From: Paractinoplanes ferrugineus
Lineage (GTDB): Bacteria > Actinomycetota > Actinomycetes > Mycobacteriales > Micromonosporaceae
Assembly (NCBI RefSeq): GCF_016862195.1
Contig: NZ_BOMM01000029.1
Span: forward strand, 62,001-126,000
Reading direction: 5' to 3'
DNA length: 64,000 bases
The translations under genes were made by a program, and so were the position numbers. Shown one piece after another: positions 8,913 through 17,407 of the stretch. Under the pieces are notes generated by a model. That model was not told the origin of the DNA. It worked only from the letters and a program-made list of their open reading frames with translations, and did not search any database. Each line of letters opens with the position of its first letter. The first letter of the stretch is position 1.

Positions 8913-8926
8913 GGAAAGCGCTTGCC
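8913..8926. promoter_or_regulatory. LacI/GalR-type operator
   Basis: GGAAAGCGCTTGCC has the central AAGCGCTT core with the CpG centre typical of LacI-family operators and one asymmetric pair. It lies 30 bp before the rhamnogalacturonan lyase start and can also serve the divergent ThuA operon. No LacI-family gene is in the window, so the regulator is unlinked. Confidence 0.6.
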
Positions 8927-8955
8927 TACCCACCACCGAGTAGGAGAGACCTCGA

Positions 8956-10761
8956 ATGAAACGTGCCAAGACCGCGTTCGCCGCCGCGGCCGTCCTCGCC
9001 GTCGTCGGATCCACCGCCGCCGTGGCGAGGGCGGCCACCGAGCCCGCCCGAGCCGCCGCGCCGGCCACGACCACCACCGAGAACCTCGACCGCGGGCTCA
9101 TCAGCCTGCGCACCGGCAGCGCCAACTTCCTGTCCTGGCGGCAGCTGAGCTCGGACCGGGCCGGGACGACGTACGACGTCTACCGCGGTGCCACCAGGAT
9201 CGCCACGACCGCCCGGACGAACTACACCGACGCGGGCGGCGCCGTGGGTGCGACCTACACCGTCCGGCCGGCCGGGACGACGGCGCTGGCGGCCGCCCCG
9301 GTGACCGCGCTCGCCGCCGCCTACCAGGACGTCCCGATCCAGATCCCGGCCGGCGGCACCACCCCGGACGGCGTCGCCTACACCTACGCGGCCAACGACG
9401 CCTCGGTCGGTGACCTGGACGGCGACGGCTCCTACGAGATCGTCCTCAAGTGGGACCCGTCGAACGCCAAGGACAACTCGCAGTCCGGCTACACCGGCAA
9501 CGTCTTCATCGACGCGTACAAGCTCAACGGCACCCGGCTGTGGCGCCTCGACCTCGGCCGCAACATCCGGGCCGGCGCGCACTACACCCAGTTCCAGGTG
9601 TTCGACTACGACGGCGACGGACGGGCCGAGGTCGCCCTGAAGACCGCCGACGGCACCCGGGACGGCACCGGCGCGGTGATCGGCAGTTCGTCCGCCGACT
9701 ACCGCAACTCCGCCGGGTACGTGCTGTCCGGTCCCGAGTACCTGACGATGTTCAACGGACAGACCGGCCGGGCGATGTCGACGGTCGACTACGTGGTGGC
9801 CCGGGGCTCCGTGTCGAGCTGGGGCGACTCGTACGGCAACCGGGTCGACCGGTTCCTGGCCGGCACGGCGTACCTCAACGGGTCCGCTCCGTCGTTGATC
9901 ACGGCGCGTGGTTATTACACCCGCAGCACCGTCTCGGCCTGGGACTTCCGCAACGGGACCCTGACCCGCAAGTGGACCTTCGACAGCAACTCGTCGACCA
10001 ACGGCTCCGCGTGGACCGGGCAGGGCAACCACCAGCTCTCGGTCGCCGACGTCGACGGCGACGGCCGGGACGAGATCCTGTACGGGGCGATGGCCGTCGA
10101 CGACAACGGCGCCGGCCTGTGGCGCAACGGCCAGGGGCACGGGGACGCCTACCACGTCGGCGACCTCATCCCCGGCCGCGCCGGCCTCGAGGTCTTCAAG
10201 GTCGACGAGGACACCTCGAAACTGGCCGCCTGGATGGCCGACGCCCGTACCGGCTCGATCATCTGGTCCAACGCGTCCTGCGGCTGCGACAACGGCCGTG
10301 GCGTCTCCGACGACATCTACGCCGGCAGCCCCGGGGCCGAGTCCTGGTCGTCCGGCGTGTCCGGGCTGTTCAACACGTCCGGGCAGAACATCGGCCGCAA
10401 GCCGTCGAGCGCCAACTTCGTCATCTGGTGGGACGGCGACGCCCAGCGGGAGCTGCTCGACGGCACCCACATCGACAAGTACGGCACCAGCGCCGACACC
10501 CGGCTGCTGACCGCGAGCGGCGTGCACTCCAACAACGGCACCAAGTCGACGCCGTCGCTGCAGGCCGACATCCTGGGTGACTGGCGCGAGGAGGTCATCT
10601 GGCCGACCACCGACAACCGGGCGCTGCGGATCTACTCGACGACCGACCCGACGAGCATCTCGCGCCCCTCGCTGATGCAGGACCGGATGTACCGCGAGGC
10701 GGTGGCCTGGCAGAACACCGCCTACAACCAGCCGCCGCACCCGTCGTTCGCCCTCGGCTGA
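8956..10761 (+). CDS. Secreted rhamnogalacturonan lyase (PL11 type)
   Basis: A 601-residue secreted enzyme that cleaves the rhamnogalacturonan I backbone of pectin by beta-elimination. The signal peptide (MKRAKTAFAAAAVLAVVG... to about residue 27) is followed directly by the family start 'ENLDRGLISLRTGSANFLSWR'. Repeated Asp-rich loops (DLDGDGSYEIVLKWDPS, DYDGDGRAE, DVDGDGRDE) are the calcium-binding blades of the PL11 beta-propeller, as in YesW/YesX. The C-terminal 'DILGDWREEVIWPT' block is also family-typical. There is no extra carbohydrate-binding module. The ATG follows a GGAGA element. The LacI-type site just upstream suggests induction by pectin sugars. Confidence 0.93.
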   Translation: MKRAKTAFAAAAVLAVVGSTAAVARAATEPARAAAPATTTTENLDRGLISLRTGSANFLSWRQLSSDRAGTTYDVYRGATRIATTARTNYTDAGGAVGATYTVRPAGTTALAAAPVTALAAAYQDVPIQIPAGGTTPDGVAYTYAANDASVGDLDGDGSYEIVLKWDPSNAKDNSQSGYTGNVFIDAYKLNGTRLWRLDLGRNIRAGAHYTQFQVFDYDGDGRAEVALKTADGTRDGTGAVIGSSSADYRNSAGYVLSGPEYLTMFNGQTGRAMSTVDYVVARGSVSSWGDSYGNRVDRFLAGTAYLNGSAPSLITARGYYTRSTVSAWDFRNGTLTRKWTFDSNSSTNGSAWTGQGNHQLSVADVDGDGRDEILYGAMAVDDNGAGLWRNGQGHGDAYHVGDLIPGRAGLEVFKVDEDTSKLAAWMADARTGSIIWSNASCGCDNGRGVSDDIYAGSPGAESWSSGVSGLFNTSGQNIGRKPSSANFVIWWDGDAQRELLDGTHIDKYGTSADTRLLTASGVHSNNGTKSTPSLQADILGDWREEVIWPTTDNRALRIYSTTDPTSISRPSLMQDRMYREAVAWQNTAYNQPPHPSFALG

Positions 10762-10789
10762 CCACTGCCGGCCGGTCCGGGCCCGGGCG

Positions 10790-11236
10790 TCACGGCCAGC
10801 CCAGCTCGCGCATCCTGGCCACCGTGTCGCGGCCGGCCCAGACGGTGACCTTGTCGAGCCGCCCCGACTCGGTGCGGAACTTGAGGCCCCGGCTCCACCG
10901 GCCGGCGACCTCGTGCAGCCCGGTGACCTCGCCGCGGGCCACCCGGATCGGCTCGGGAGCGCTCCACACCCGCAGCTCGGCCTGGTCCGGGCTGACCAGG
11001 AGGGTGGCCAGCGGCCACGACACGTTGACGCCGTTGGCCCAGGCACCGCACCGCAGCACCAGGTCGTAGCCGCTGTCGGGCCGGGCGGCGAACTCCCCGG
11101 CGCGGACCGCGTCCGGGGGCGGGACCCGGCCGAGACCACCGGTCCGCTCCCGCCGCCGGACGCCCACGAGCAACACCGTCATCGACACCAGCCCGAACGC
11201 CAGGAGGACCAGGCCCATCCCCGCACCCGAACTCAT
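10790..11236 (-). CDS. Small membrane-anchored protein of unknown function
   Basis: A 148-residue protein starting at the ATG at 11236 after AAGGA. Residues about 5-25 are one transmembrane helix (GLVLLAFGLVSMTVLLVGV) followed by an Arg-rich stop. The remaining ~115 residues are a soluble, probably cytoplasmic beta-rich domain with alternating polar and hydrophobic stretches ('AELRVWSAPEPIRVARGEVTGL', 'DKVTVWAGRD'), resembling a pleckstrin-like fold. It is convergent with the lyase and lies 28 bp from it. The family was not recognised. Confidence 0.7.
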   Translation of the reverse strand: MSSGAGMGLVLLAFGLVSMTVLLVGVRRRERTGGLGRVPPPDAVRAGEFAARPDSGYDLVLRCGAWANGVNVSWPLATLLVSPDQAELRVWSAPEPIRVARGEVTGLHEVAGRWSRGLKFRTESGRLDKVTVWAGRDTVARMRELGWP

Positions 11237-11416
11237 CGAAGTCCTTCGCTCGGCACCGATCGAGTATGTCAGCGGCCGCCTCGGTGACCGGCACTCGGAT
11301 GTGCTGACCCGCCCGGGTGTCGCTGACCGATCGGTGCGGGCGGCCCGCCGTCCGGTGCCCGTTGTCACCTGTTCGCGGCATTCATCGGATTCGTCTTCGT
11401 GGGCCACCATCAGGAC

Positions 11417-12436
11417 GTGAAACGTCGACGCGTCCTCGGCCTGGTGCTTACCGTGGTCGCCGTGATGTTCGCCGGCGAGCCCGCGGCCGACGCCGGGACC
11501 GGCCCCGGCTTCGACGCGCGCACCGACCTCGCCTACGCCCCCGCCCAGCCCGCCGGGAGCCGTGGCCACCTGCTCGACCTCTACCTGCCCCGGTCCGGCG
11601 GCCGGAGCCGGCCACTGCTCGTCGCCATGGGCGGCAGCGGCTGGCACGGCGACGACGGCAAGGCCTACGCCGCCCAGCTCGCGCCCTTCTTCACCGGGGC
11701 CGGCTACGTGGTCGCCGGGGTGTCGACCCGGTCGAGCTCCCAGGCGGTCTTCCCGGCGCAGCTGCACGACGTGAAGGCGGCGATCCGCTGGCTGCGGGCG
11801 CATGCCACGACGTACGGCATCGACCCCGGCCGGATCGCGGTGCTGGGTGACTCCTCCGGGGGCTGGACCGCCGCGATGGCCGGGGTGACCGGGCACGTAG
11901 CGGCGCTGGAGGGCGACGTGGGGGTCACCGGCCCGCCGAGCGACGTGCAGGCGGTCGTCGACCTCTACGGCCCCACCGACTTCCTGCGGATGGACGCGCA
12001 CATGCGCCCGGGCGCGTGCGACACCTTCAACCGGTCGTTCGGTCTCACCGACTGCCACTCGGATCCGCGCTCGCCCGAGTCGGCACTGCTGGGCCGGCCC
12101 ATCCGGACGGTGCCGGACCGGGTGGAACAGGCCAATCCGATCACGTACGTCACCGGGCGCGCCCCGGCCTTCCTGATCGCCCACGGTGAGCTGGACGGCC
12201 TCGTCCCCACCCGGCAGAGCGAGATGCTCTTCGACGCCCTCGCCGCAGCGGGCGTCCCCGCCACGTATTACCTGGTGCCGGGGGCCGGCCACGACAAGCG
12301 GATCGTCTCGCCGGCGAACCGGCCCGCGATCGTGCGCCGCACGGCGGGTGCGGGCCCGGCGGGCACGCGGCCGACGCTGACCACGATCGAGGAGTTCCTG
12401 CGCCGCACGCTGGGCCCCGCCCCCGCCCCGGCCTGA
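11417..12436 (+). CDS. Secreted alpha/beta hydrolase (esterase-like)
   Basis: About 339 residues from the GTG at 11417; a GTG at 11399 is an alternative with a longer n-region, and neither has a clear ribosome-binding site. The signal peptide is VKRRRVLGLVLTVVAVMFA to about ...AADA. The fold is carboxylesterase/BD-FAE-like: the oxyanion region 'AMGGSGWHGDD', nucleophile elbow GDSSGGW, acid in 'AHGELDGLVP', and His in 'GAGHDK'. It lies next to the plant-polymer genes, so release of acetyl or feruloyl groups is possible, but the substrate cannot be read from sequence. Confidence 0.85.
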   Translation: MKRRRVLGLVLTVVAVMFAGEPAADAGTGPGFDARTDLAYAPAQPAGSRGHLLDLYLPRSGGRSRPLLVAMGGSGWHGDDGKAYAAQLAPFFTGAGYVVAGVSTRSSSQAVFPAQLHDVKAAIRWLRAHATTYGIDPGRIAVLGDSSGGWTAAMAGVTGHVAALEGDVGVTGPPSDVQAVVDLYGPTDFLRMDAHMRPGACDTFNRSFGLTDCHSDPRSPESALLGRPIRTVPDRVEQANPITYVTGRAPAFLIAHGELDGLVPTRQSEMLFDALAAAGVPATYYLVPGAGHDKRIVSPANRPAIVRRTAGAGPAGTRPTLTTIEEFLRRTLGPAPAPA

Positions 12437-12465
12437 CCGCCGCGAGCGGAAGCCTCTGGGAAAGT

Positions 12466-12513
12466 ACTTGCCTGAGAGGAAAGTAGAGACCTACACTTTC
12501 CTCTCAGGCAAGT
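12466..12513. promoter_or_regulatory. Perfect 19-bp inverted repeat operator
   Basis: ACTTGCCTGAGAGGAAAGT at 12466-12484 is matched exactly by its reverse complement at 12495-12513 across a 10-nt spacer. It lies 20 bp before the start of a membrane protein/winged-helix operon. AAAGT half-sites recur (12461, 12480, and 12495 inverted), so the adjacent winged-helix protein is the natural ligand. It could also form a strong RNA hairpin in the leader. Confidence 0.7.
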
Positions 12514-12533
12514 TGATTCCTCAGGGGGAAGTC

Positions 12534-13004
12534 ATGAGCATCCCGCCCATCGATGCCGAGCTCGCACTTGCGGAGGTGCGCAGTCGCCGGGCCCAGGTCG
12601 TGGACGCCAACCTGGTGCCGGGGTGGTTCTGGCCGGCGGTCGGCGGACTGATGCTGATGTTCGTGGCGGCGGTGGAGAGCGGGCGGCCGGCGGTGGTGGC
12701 GGCCGGCAGCGTCGGCTACGCGCTGGGGCTGGCCGGGCTGATCCTGGCTGTGCTGCGGCGGGCGCGGGTGCAGGTTCGCTCGCAGCTCATCGGGGCCCGG
12801 GGCGGACTGGCGATCGCGGCGTTCACCCTCGTCCTGGTCGCGGTCGGGGTGGGGCTCGGGCTGGCCCTGGCGGCGGCGGGAGTGCCCTGGCCGGCGACCA
12901 TCGGCTGCGTGCCGGTGGCGGCGGGACTGGCGTTCGGCGGGCCGGTGCTCATGTCGTACCTGCGCCGGGTGATGCTCTCGCGCCCGCTGGCGGGCCGGCG
13001 GTGA
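12534..13004 (+). CDS. Membrane protein of a winged-helix operon
   Basis: A 156-residue protein with four predicted helices: 'FWPAVGGLMLMFVAAV', 'VAAGSVGYALGLAGLILAVL', 'GLAIAAFTLVLVAVGVGLGLALAA' and 'TIGCVPVAAGLAFGGPVLM'. The short charged N-terminus (DAELALAEVRSRRAQVV) is cytoplasmic. The ATG at 12534 follows AGGGGGAAG and is preferred over an in-frame TTG at 12468 that falls inside the operator. Its stop overlaps the next start (GTGA). No family function is known; pairing with a winged-helix regulator suggests joint response to a membrane or drug signal. Confidence 0.78.
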   Translation: MSIPPIDAELALAEVRSRRAQVVDANLVPGWFWPAVGGLMLMFVAAVESGRPAVVAAGSVGYALGLAGLILAVLRRARVQVRSQLIGARGGLAIAAFTLVLVAVGVGLGLALAAAGVPWPATIGCVPVAAGLAFGGPVLMSYLRRVMLSRPLAGRR

Positions 13005-13309
13005 GCGCCCGGTTCGACGACCTCATCCACGCGCCCACCCGGCTGTCGATCGTCAGCCTGCTGGCGGCGACGGAGTGGGCCGACTTCAAATATCTGCGGG
13101 ACACGGTCGGGCTGTCCGACTCGGCGTTGTCGAAGCAGCTGACCACGCTCGAGGAAGCCGGCTACGTGGAGATCCGCAAGGCGTTCGTGGGCAAGCGACC
13201 GCGTACGTCGGTGCGGCTCAGCCCGGCCGGGCAGGCGGCGTTCGCCGCGCACGTGGCGGCGTTGCAGGAGATCGTCGCCCGCTCGGGCCTAACGGTGGTG
13301 CCCGACTAG
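13001..13309 (+). CDS. Winged-helix transcriptional regulator (HTH_34/MarR-like)
   Basis: A 102-residue single-domain regulator. 'IHAPTRLSIVSLLAA', the recognition-helix segment 'VGLSDSALSKQLTTLEEAGYVEIRK' and the wing 'VGKRPRTSVRLSPAGQAAFAAHV' match the small winged-helix group often found with membrane proteins in actinobacteria. The GTG start overlaps the stop of the upstream gene by 3 nt. It probably autoregulates through the 19-bp inverted repeat before the operon. Its last 21 bases overlap the convergent GGDEF gene. Confidence 0.88.
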   Translation: MSARFDDLIHAPTRLSIVSLLAATEWADFKYLRDTVGLSDSALSKQLTTLEEAGYVEIRKAFVGKRPRTSVRLSPAGQAAFAAHVAALQEIVARSGLTVVPD

Positions 13310-15118
13310 GCCGCGGCGGGCCTGCTTGGCGCGGTACATGGCGTCGTCGGCGTCGCGGAGCATGCGTTCGGCCTCGGCCGGGGTGCCGGTGGAGCAGCCG
13401 ACCGACGCACCGACGACGACCTCGGCGCCGGTGACCGCGATCGGTTCGCCGACCACCCGGCTGATCGTGGCGGCCAGCGCCGCGGCGCGGTCCGGGTCGG
13501 TGGCCGGCAGCACCACGGCGAACTCGTCGCCGCCCAGCCGGGCCACTGTTCCCCCGTCGCGCACGACGGTGCGGATGCGGTCGGCCACGGCGATCAGCAC
13601 CTGGTCGCCGGCGTGGTGGCCGTGCACGTCGTTCACCTGCTTGAAGCCGTCGAGGTCGATGACCAGGACGCTGACCGGCCGGTCGGAGTCGGCGGCGTGC
13701 ACCCGTTGCTGGAGCAGGAAGCGGTTGGCGAGGCCGGTCAGCGCGTCGTGGGTGGCCTGGTGGCGCAACTCGTCCTGGAGACGGCGGGCCTCGGTGACGT
13801 CGCGGCCGTTCCAGACGAGGCCCCGGATGTTGGGGTTGTCGAGCAGGTCGGTGCCGACCACGTGGGTCCAGTGGTAGGTGCCGTCGACGTGCAGGATGCG
13901 CAGCTCGGCAGCGGCGGTGCCGGCCGCCTGCATCCGGGTGAACAGCTCCGCCACCACCGGCATGTCGTCGGGGTGGATGCGGCCGCCGAGGTCGGTGCCG
14001 GTGTCGTCGCCGTCGCGCAGGCCGAGAAGCCGCACCGCCGACGGGCTGGAGTAGGTGACCCGCCGGTCGCCGTCGCTGACGATGGTGGTGTCGGACGCGT
14101 GCTGGGCGAGCGCGCCGAACCACTCGTCGCGCCGGCTGATCTCGGCGAGCAGGCGTTCGTTGTCGTGGAACGCGGCCTGCTGGCGCACCAGTACGAGAGC
14201 GGTGCTGACCAGCACACCAGCCGCCACGCCCCAGATCTTCAGATCGGCGCCGACCCCGGGCAGGGCCAGGACCAGCAGCAGCTGGGTGGCGGCCACCGCC
14301 GCGTACGGAAGGCGGCTGAAGCGCTTGCTGCGCGTCGCCACCGGCACCTCGGCGTTGCGGCGGTTGAGAAGCTCCTGCATCCGCAGGCTGATCGGGATCA
14401 GCAGGCACGGCAGCAGTTGCGCCAGGTAGAGGATCCGCGGGTCGGAGTGCTCCATGAGCAGCGCGGCCAGCGGTGCCGCGACCGCGGTGCCGGTCACCCC
14501 GAGCGTGCCGATCACCCCGGGCCATTGCTGGAACGGGGCGTTCGCGCTGAACAGCATTTTGATCAGGGCGAACGTGACGAGCAGCATCACCGCCGAGGTG
14601 GCGGCGGCGGCCAGCCGGTCGGCGGCCCGGCCGTCGCCGCTGAGCTCCCCGGCGAGCAGGAAGTACCAGAGGAACACGGCGACCGCGGTGAGCACAGTGG
14701 CGGCGTCCAGCCAGAGCCGCAGTCGCAGCCGGCCGGCGCCGCCGAGCGGATGGCACAGCATCGTGATCACCACGACGACCATCCCGGCGACCACCAGTCC
14801 GGTCTGCACGATGCTGACCTCGCCGGCCGGATGGCCGCCGAGGACGAGTGCGGTCTGGTAGGAGTCGGCGATCGCGCTGCTGCCCATGCCGACCGCGACC
14901 GCGAGCCAGAAGCGGCGGGCGTACCGGTTGGTCTTGGGGACCTGGTAGAGACGCCAGGCGAGGCCGACGGTGAGCAGGTCGACGCCGGCCTGCAGCGTCC
15001 AGAGCGCCTGGCCGATGCCGGGCGCGAACAGGAACCACGGGACGAGCAGGACGGCAAGCAGGCCGAGCGCGCACAGCACAGGGTCGAGTCGCGCCGGCAC
15101 ACCCCGTTTCACCCGCAT
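13289..15118 (-). CDS. Membrane-bound PAS-GGDEF diguanylate cyclase
   Basis: A 609-residue protein making cyclic di-GMP. Residues 1-290 hold about eight to ten transmembrane helices, next is a PAS domain with PAC ('HVDGTYHWTHVVGTDLLDNPNIRG'), and the last ~165 residues are a GGDEF domain. The catalytic motif is intact (RLGGDEFAVVLP), as are the 'DLDGFKQVND' metal site and 'DALTGLANRFLL'. The position of the RxxD inhibitory site reads RDGG, so product feedback inhibition is probably absent. There is no EAL domain. The ATG at 15118 is chosen because upstream codons give a non-membrane, low-quality extension. Confidence 0.88.
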   Translation of the reverse strand: MRVKRGVPARLDPVLCALGLLAVLLVPWFLFAPGIGQALWTLQAGVDLLTVGLAWRLYQVPKTNRYARRFWLAVAVGMGSSAIADSYQTALVLGGHPAGEVSIVQTGLVVAGMVVVVITMLCHPLGGAGRLRLRLWLDAATVLTAVAVFLWYFLLAGELSGDGRAADRLAAAATSAVMLLVTFALIKMLFSANAPFQQWPGVIGTLGVTGTAVAAPLAALLMEHSDPRILYLAQLLPCLLIPISLRMQELLNRRNAEVPVATRSKRFSRLPYAAVAATQLLLVLALPGVGADLKIWGVAAGVLVSTALVLVRQQAAFHDNERLLAEISRRDEWFGALAQHASDTTIVSDGDRRVTYSSPSAVRLLGLRDGDDTGTDLGGRIHPDDMPVVAELFTRMQAAGTAAAELRILHVDGTYHWTHVVGTDLLDNPNIRGLVWNGRDVTEARRLQDELRHQATHDALTGLANRFLLQQRVHAADSDRPVSVLVIDLDGFKQVNDVHGHHAGDQVLIAVADRIRTVVRDGGTVARLGGDEFAVVLPATDPDRAAALAATISRVVGEPIAVTGAEVVVGASVGCSTGTPAEAERMLRDADDAMYRAKQARRGLVGHHR

Positions 15119-15315
15119 CCGTCCAGTACATGCGGCGTTGGTTGCAGCTCGGGTGCGGATCCGGATTCCGTTCGTTGCCCTGGGGCGAATTACCGGCCGG
15201 TACCGGGCCGGACGAGCAAAGCCGCCGCGGACGGTCGCGAAGCTGCCCGGCTGAGCCGCCGCCGGAGCCGCCGGCACCGGCCGTTCGCGCGGCGGGCCGG
15301 CCGGCGCCGGCTGGC

Positions 15316-16329
15316 ATGATGGCCGCCATGGGCGGCGACCGGCGGGGGCGGCACGATCGCGTGTCGGCCCGGCTCGCCGCCTGCTCGGACGCGGCGCTGG
15401 TGGGGCTGTTGGCGGCGGGCGACGCGGTGGGCGACGCGGTGGGCGTGGTGGACGTCGGCGGCGTGCCGGTGTTCACCAAGCGGATCCCGATCACCGACCG
15501 CGAGCTGGCCCGTCCGCACAGCACGGCCAACCTGTTCGACGTTCCGCTCTTCTGCCAGTACGGCATGTTCCGGCTCGCCGGACCCGGCTTCAGCGTCTGG
15601 CGGGAGCTGGCCGCGAACATCGACGTCACCGAGGCGGTCCTGGCCGGCGGTACGGAAGCGTTCCCGCTGCTGCACCACTGGCGTGTGCTGCCGGGCCGGC
15701 CGCCGGTCATCCCCGACCACCGCGATCTCGGTGCGGTGGTCGACCAGTTCGGCGGCGACCCCGGGATACGCGCCCGCCTGGAAGCACTCGCCGGCGCCAC
15801 GCACAGCCTCGTACTGTTCGGCGAGTACCTGCCCACGGCGCTGTTCGACGGCCCGACTGTCCGGCCCGGCCGACTCGAGCGGCAACTGTTCGAGATCACC
15901 GGCTTCCTGCGCCGCCACGAACTGCTGCACATGGACGGCCATCCCGGCAACATGCGGGCCGACGCCGGCCGCGCCCGTCTCGTCGACTTCGGCCTGGCCG
16001 TCTCGCCGCGGTTCGACCTGTCGGCGGCCGAGCGCGCGTTCGTCGCCCGGCACACCGGCCACGACGCCGACTACGCGGCGATGCGCCTGGTCAACTGGCT
16101 GGTCACAACGGTGTGCGGCGTCGCCGGACCGGTCCCCGGCGAGCCCGCGGCCCGCGACGCCTACGTCCGCCGGTGCGCCGCCGGGGACCTCCCCGGCGAC
16201 GTCCCGGAATCGGTGGCGGCGATCCTCGCCCGGCACGCCCCGGCCGCGGCCCGGATGAACGACTTCTGCCGCCGCCTCTGGGACGGCGACCTCACCGCGG
16301 TCTACCCGGCCGGTCAAGCCCGGCCATGA
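15316..16329 (+). CDS. Protein kinase-fold protein
   Basis: About 337 residues with a cut-down protein-kinase-like fold. 'GVVDVGGVPVFTKRIPIT' supplies the ATP-binding Lys region, 'ELLHMDGHPGNMRAD' matches the catalytic HxD...N loop, and 'ARLVDFGLAV' the DFG metal site. There is no transmembrane segment or sensor domain, so it is probably a soluble kinase or small-molecule phosphotransferase of the kind scattered through actinobacterial genomes. Starts at 15316, 15319 and 15328 are all in frame without a clear ribosome-binding site. It is divergent from the GGDEF gene. Confidence 0.75.
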   Translation: MMAAMGGDRRGRHDRVSARLAACSDAALVGLLAAGDAVGDAVGVVDVGGVPVFTKRIPITDRELARPHSTANLFDVPLFCQYGMFRLAGPGFSVWRELAANIDVTEAVLAGGTEAFPLLHHWRVLPGRPPVIPDHRDLGAVVDQFGGDPGIRARLEALAGATHSLVLFGEYLPTALFDGPTVRPGRLERQLFEITGFLRRHELLHMDGHPGNMRADAGRARLVDFGLAVSPRFDLSAAERAFVARHTGHDADYAAMRLVNWLVTTVCGVAGPVPGEPAARDAYVRRCAAGDLPGDVPESVAAILARHAPAAARMNDFCRRLWDGDLTAVYPAGQARP

Positions 16330-16363
16330 CCGGCTCCGAGGGCTTGCGGGCCCCCGGAGCCGG
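16330..16363. terminator. Bidirectional hairpin terminator
   Basis: CCGGCTCCG and CGGAGCCGG form a perfect 9-bp stem, extended by partial GGGC/GCCC pairing in the loop. It sits between two convergent genes. Confidence 0.75.
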
Positions 16364-16373
16364 GTGCGGGCGA

Positions 16374-17147
16374 CTACGCGTACGGGTTGAAGGGGATGCC
16401 GGCCGGCTTGGCGGCGTTCAGCAGTGACTCGAAGCGGCCGTCGCTGATCTTCTGGGTGGCCGAGCCGAAGTCCGCCGTCATGAGCCGGTCGCGCAGTTCG
16501 ACGGTGGGATAGCCGTCCCAGCCGACGAGCGGTGGGTAGCGCCAGTTGTGGTAGTGGTTCTCCGGGGGCTCGTCGTTGCTGTTGGCGAGCCGGAAGAAGT
16601 GGGTCGAGGCGCCGTCCTTGTGGTAGACGACCTTCGGGTGGGTGCCGTCGAAACGGACCTGGGAACGGGCGTACGTCCGCTGGCTCGAATGTTGTGTGGT
16701 GCTGACGTATTCGACCTCGCCGGTGGCCTGGTCGACCCAGGAGATGACGTGTTCCCAGTCGTGCCGGTGGCCGCCGAGACCGCTTCCGGCGACCGCTTGG
16801 TCCTTCTCGAAATAGCTGGCGTAGACGATCGCGCACCAGCCGTTGTCGCACTTCGAGCGGGAGTACGTCTGGGAGTTGTCGAGGTCCCACTGGTCGCGGC
16901 AGCTGCCGTTGACGGCACCGGTGGTCTTGAGTCCACCGTTGAGCGTGCCGTCCGGACCGATGGCGGGGACGGCGTAACAGCCGTCGGTGTCGTAGTCGTA
17001 GGCGGGCGAGAACGATTGTTCCCACCCGTTCGCGTTCTGCGGCAGGTTGTGCGGCGGGTCGGCGAACGCCGGTGTGGCGGGAAGCACTATCAGAAGGAGG
17101 GCCAGACCGGCGGCGACGCCGATCCGGCGGGGATGGTCACGGCGCAT
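16374..17147 (-). CDS. Secreted NPP1/NLP-like protein (necrosis-inducing family)
   Basis: A 257-residue secreted protein. Signal peptide: RRIGVAAGLALLLIVLPATPAFA. The mature part carries the hallmark heptapeptide GHRHDWE of Nep1-like proteins, within the family context 'YFEKDQAVAG..LGGHRHDWEHVISWV', and downstream 'HFFRLANSNDEPPENH' and 'LVGWDGYPTVELRDRL'. NLPs from oomycetes, fungi and some bacteria bind plant sphingolipids and disrupt dicot membranes using a metal held by the heptapeptide. Three acidic or His ligands are present here. Four Cys suggest two disulphides. Toxic activity is not proven by sequence. Confidence 0.9.
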   Translation of the reverse strand: MRRDHPRRIGVAAGLALLLIVLPATPAFADPPHNLPQNANGWEQSFSPAYDYDTDGCYAVPAIGPDGTLNGGLKTTGAVNGSCRDQWDLDNSQTYSRSKCDNGWCAIVYASYFEKDQAVAGSGLGGHRHDWEHVISWVDQATGEVEYVSTTQHSSQRTYARSQVRFDGTHPKVVYHKDGASTHFFRLANSNDEPPENHYHNWRYPPLVGWDGYPTVELRDRLMTADFGSATQKISDGRFESLLNAAKPAGIPFNPYA

Positions 17148-17296
17148 GAGGATGGGGGCCCCTTCGTCGCGTTTTCCGCATTGCGGTAATGGCTCGGAGA
17201 TCTTTGCGCTCCCGATTGAGCCGAGTCAATGATGAACGAGAAGTCGTCGGTAACTCACTACGGGTCACCTCGCGCAATTTCCAACCCCACGACCGA

Positions 17297-17325
17297 TTGA
17301 CTGGCGGAACGCGAAGATATATCAA
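17297..17325 (+). promoter_or_regulatory. Housekeeping-type promoter of the LCP gene
   Basis: TTGACT (17297-17302), a 17-bp spacer and TATCAA (17320-17325) lie in a locally AT-richer stretch of the 260-bp gap before the LCP gene. This predicts a leader of about 75 nt. Confidence 0.5.
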
Positions 17326-17407
17326 ATTCGTGCGGTGTTGGGCCCGGCGCGGGCGGTCTCGCCATTTCGAGGCTTGGAACACGCTCGTTGTCAGGAGGAG
17401 TCGACGG

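Noticed and set aside
13218..16055. A 945-residue frame across the GGDEF and kinase-fold genes
   Set aside because: It crosses two real genes in other frames and consists of Arg/Pro/Ala-rich shadow sequence.
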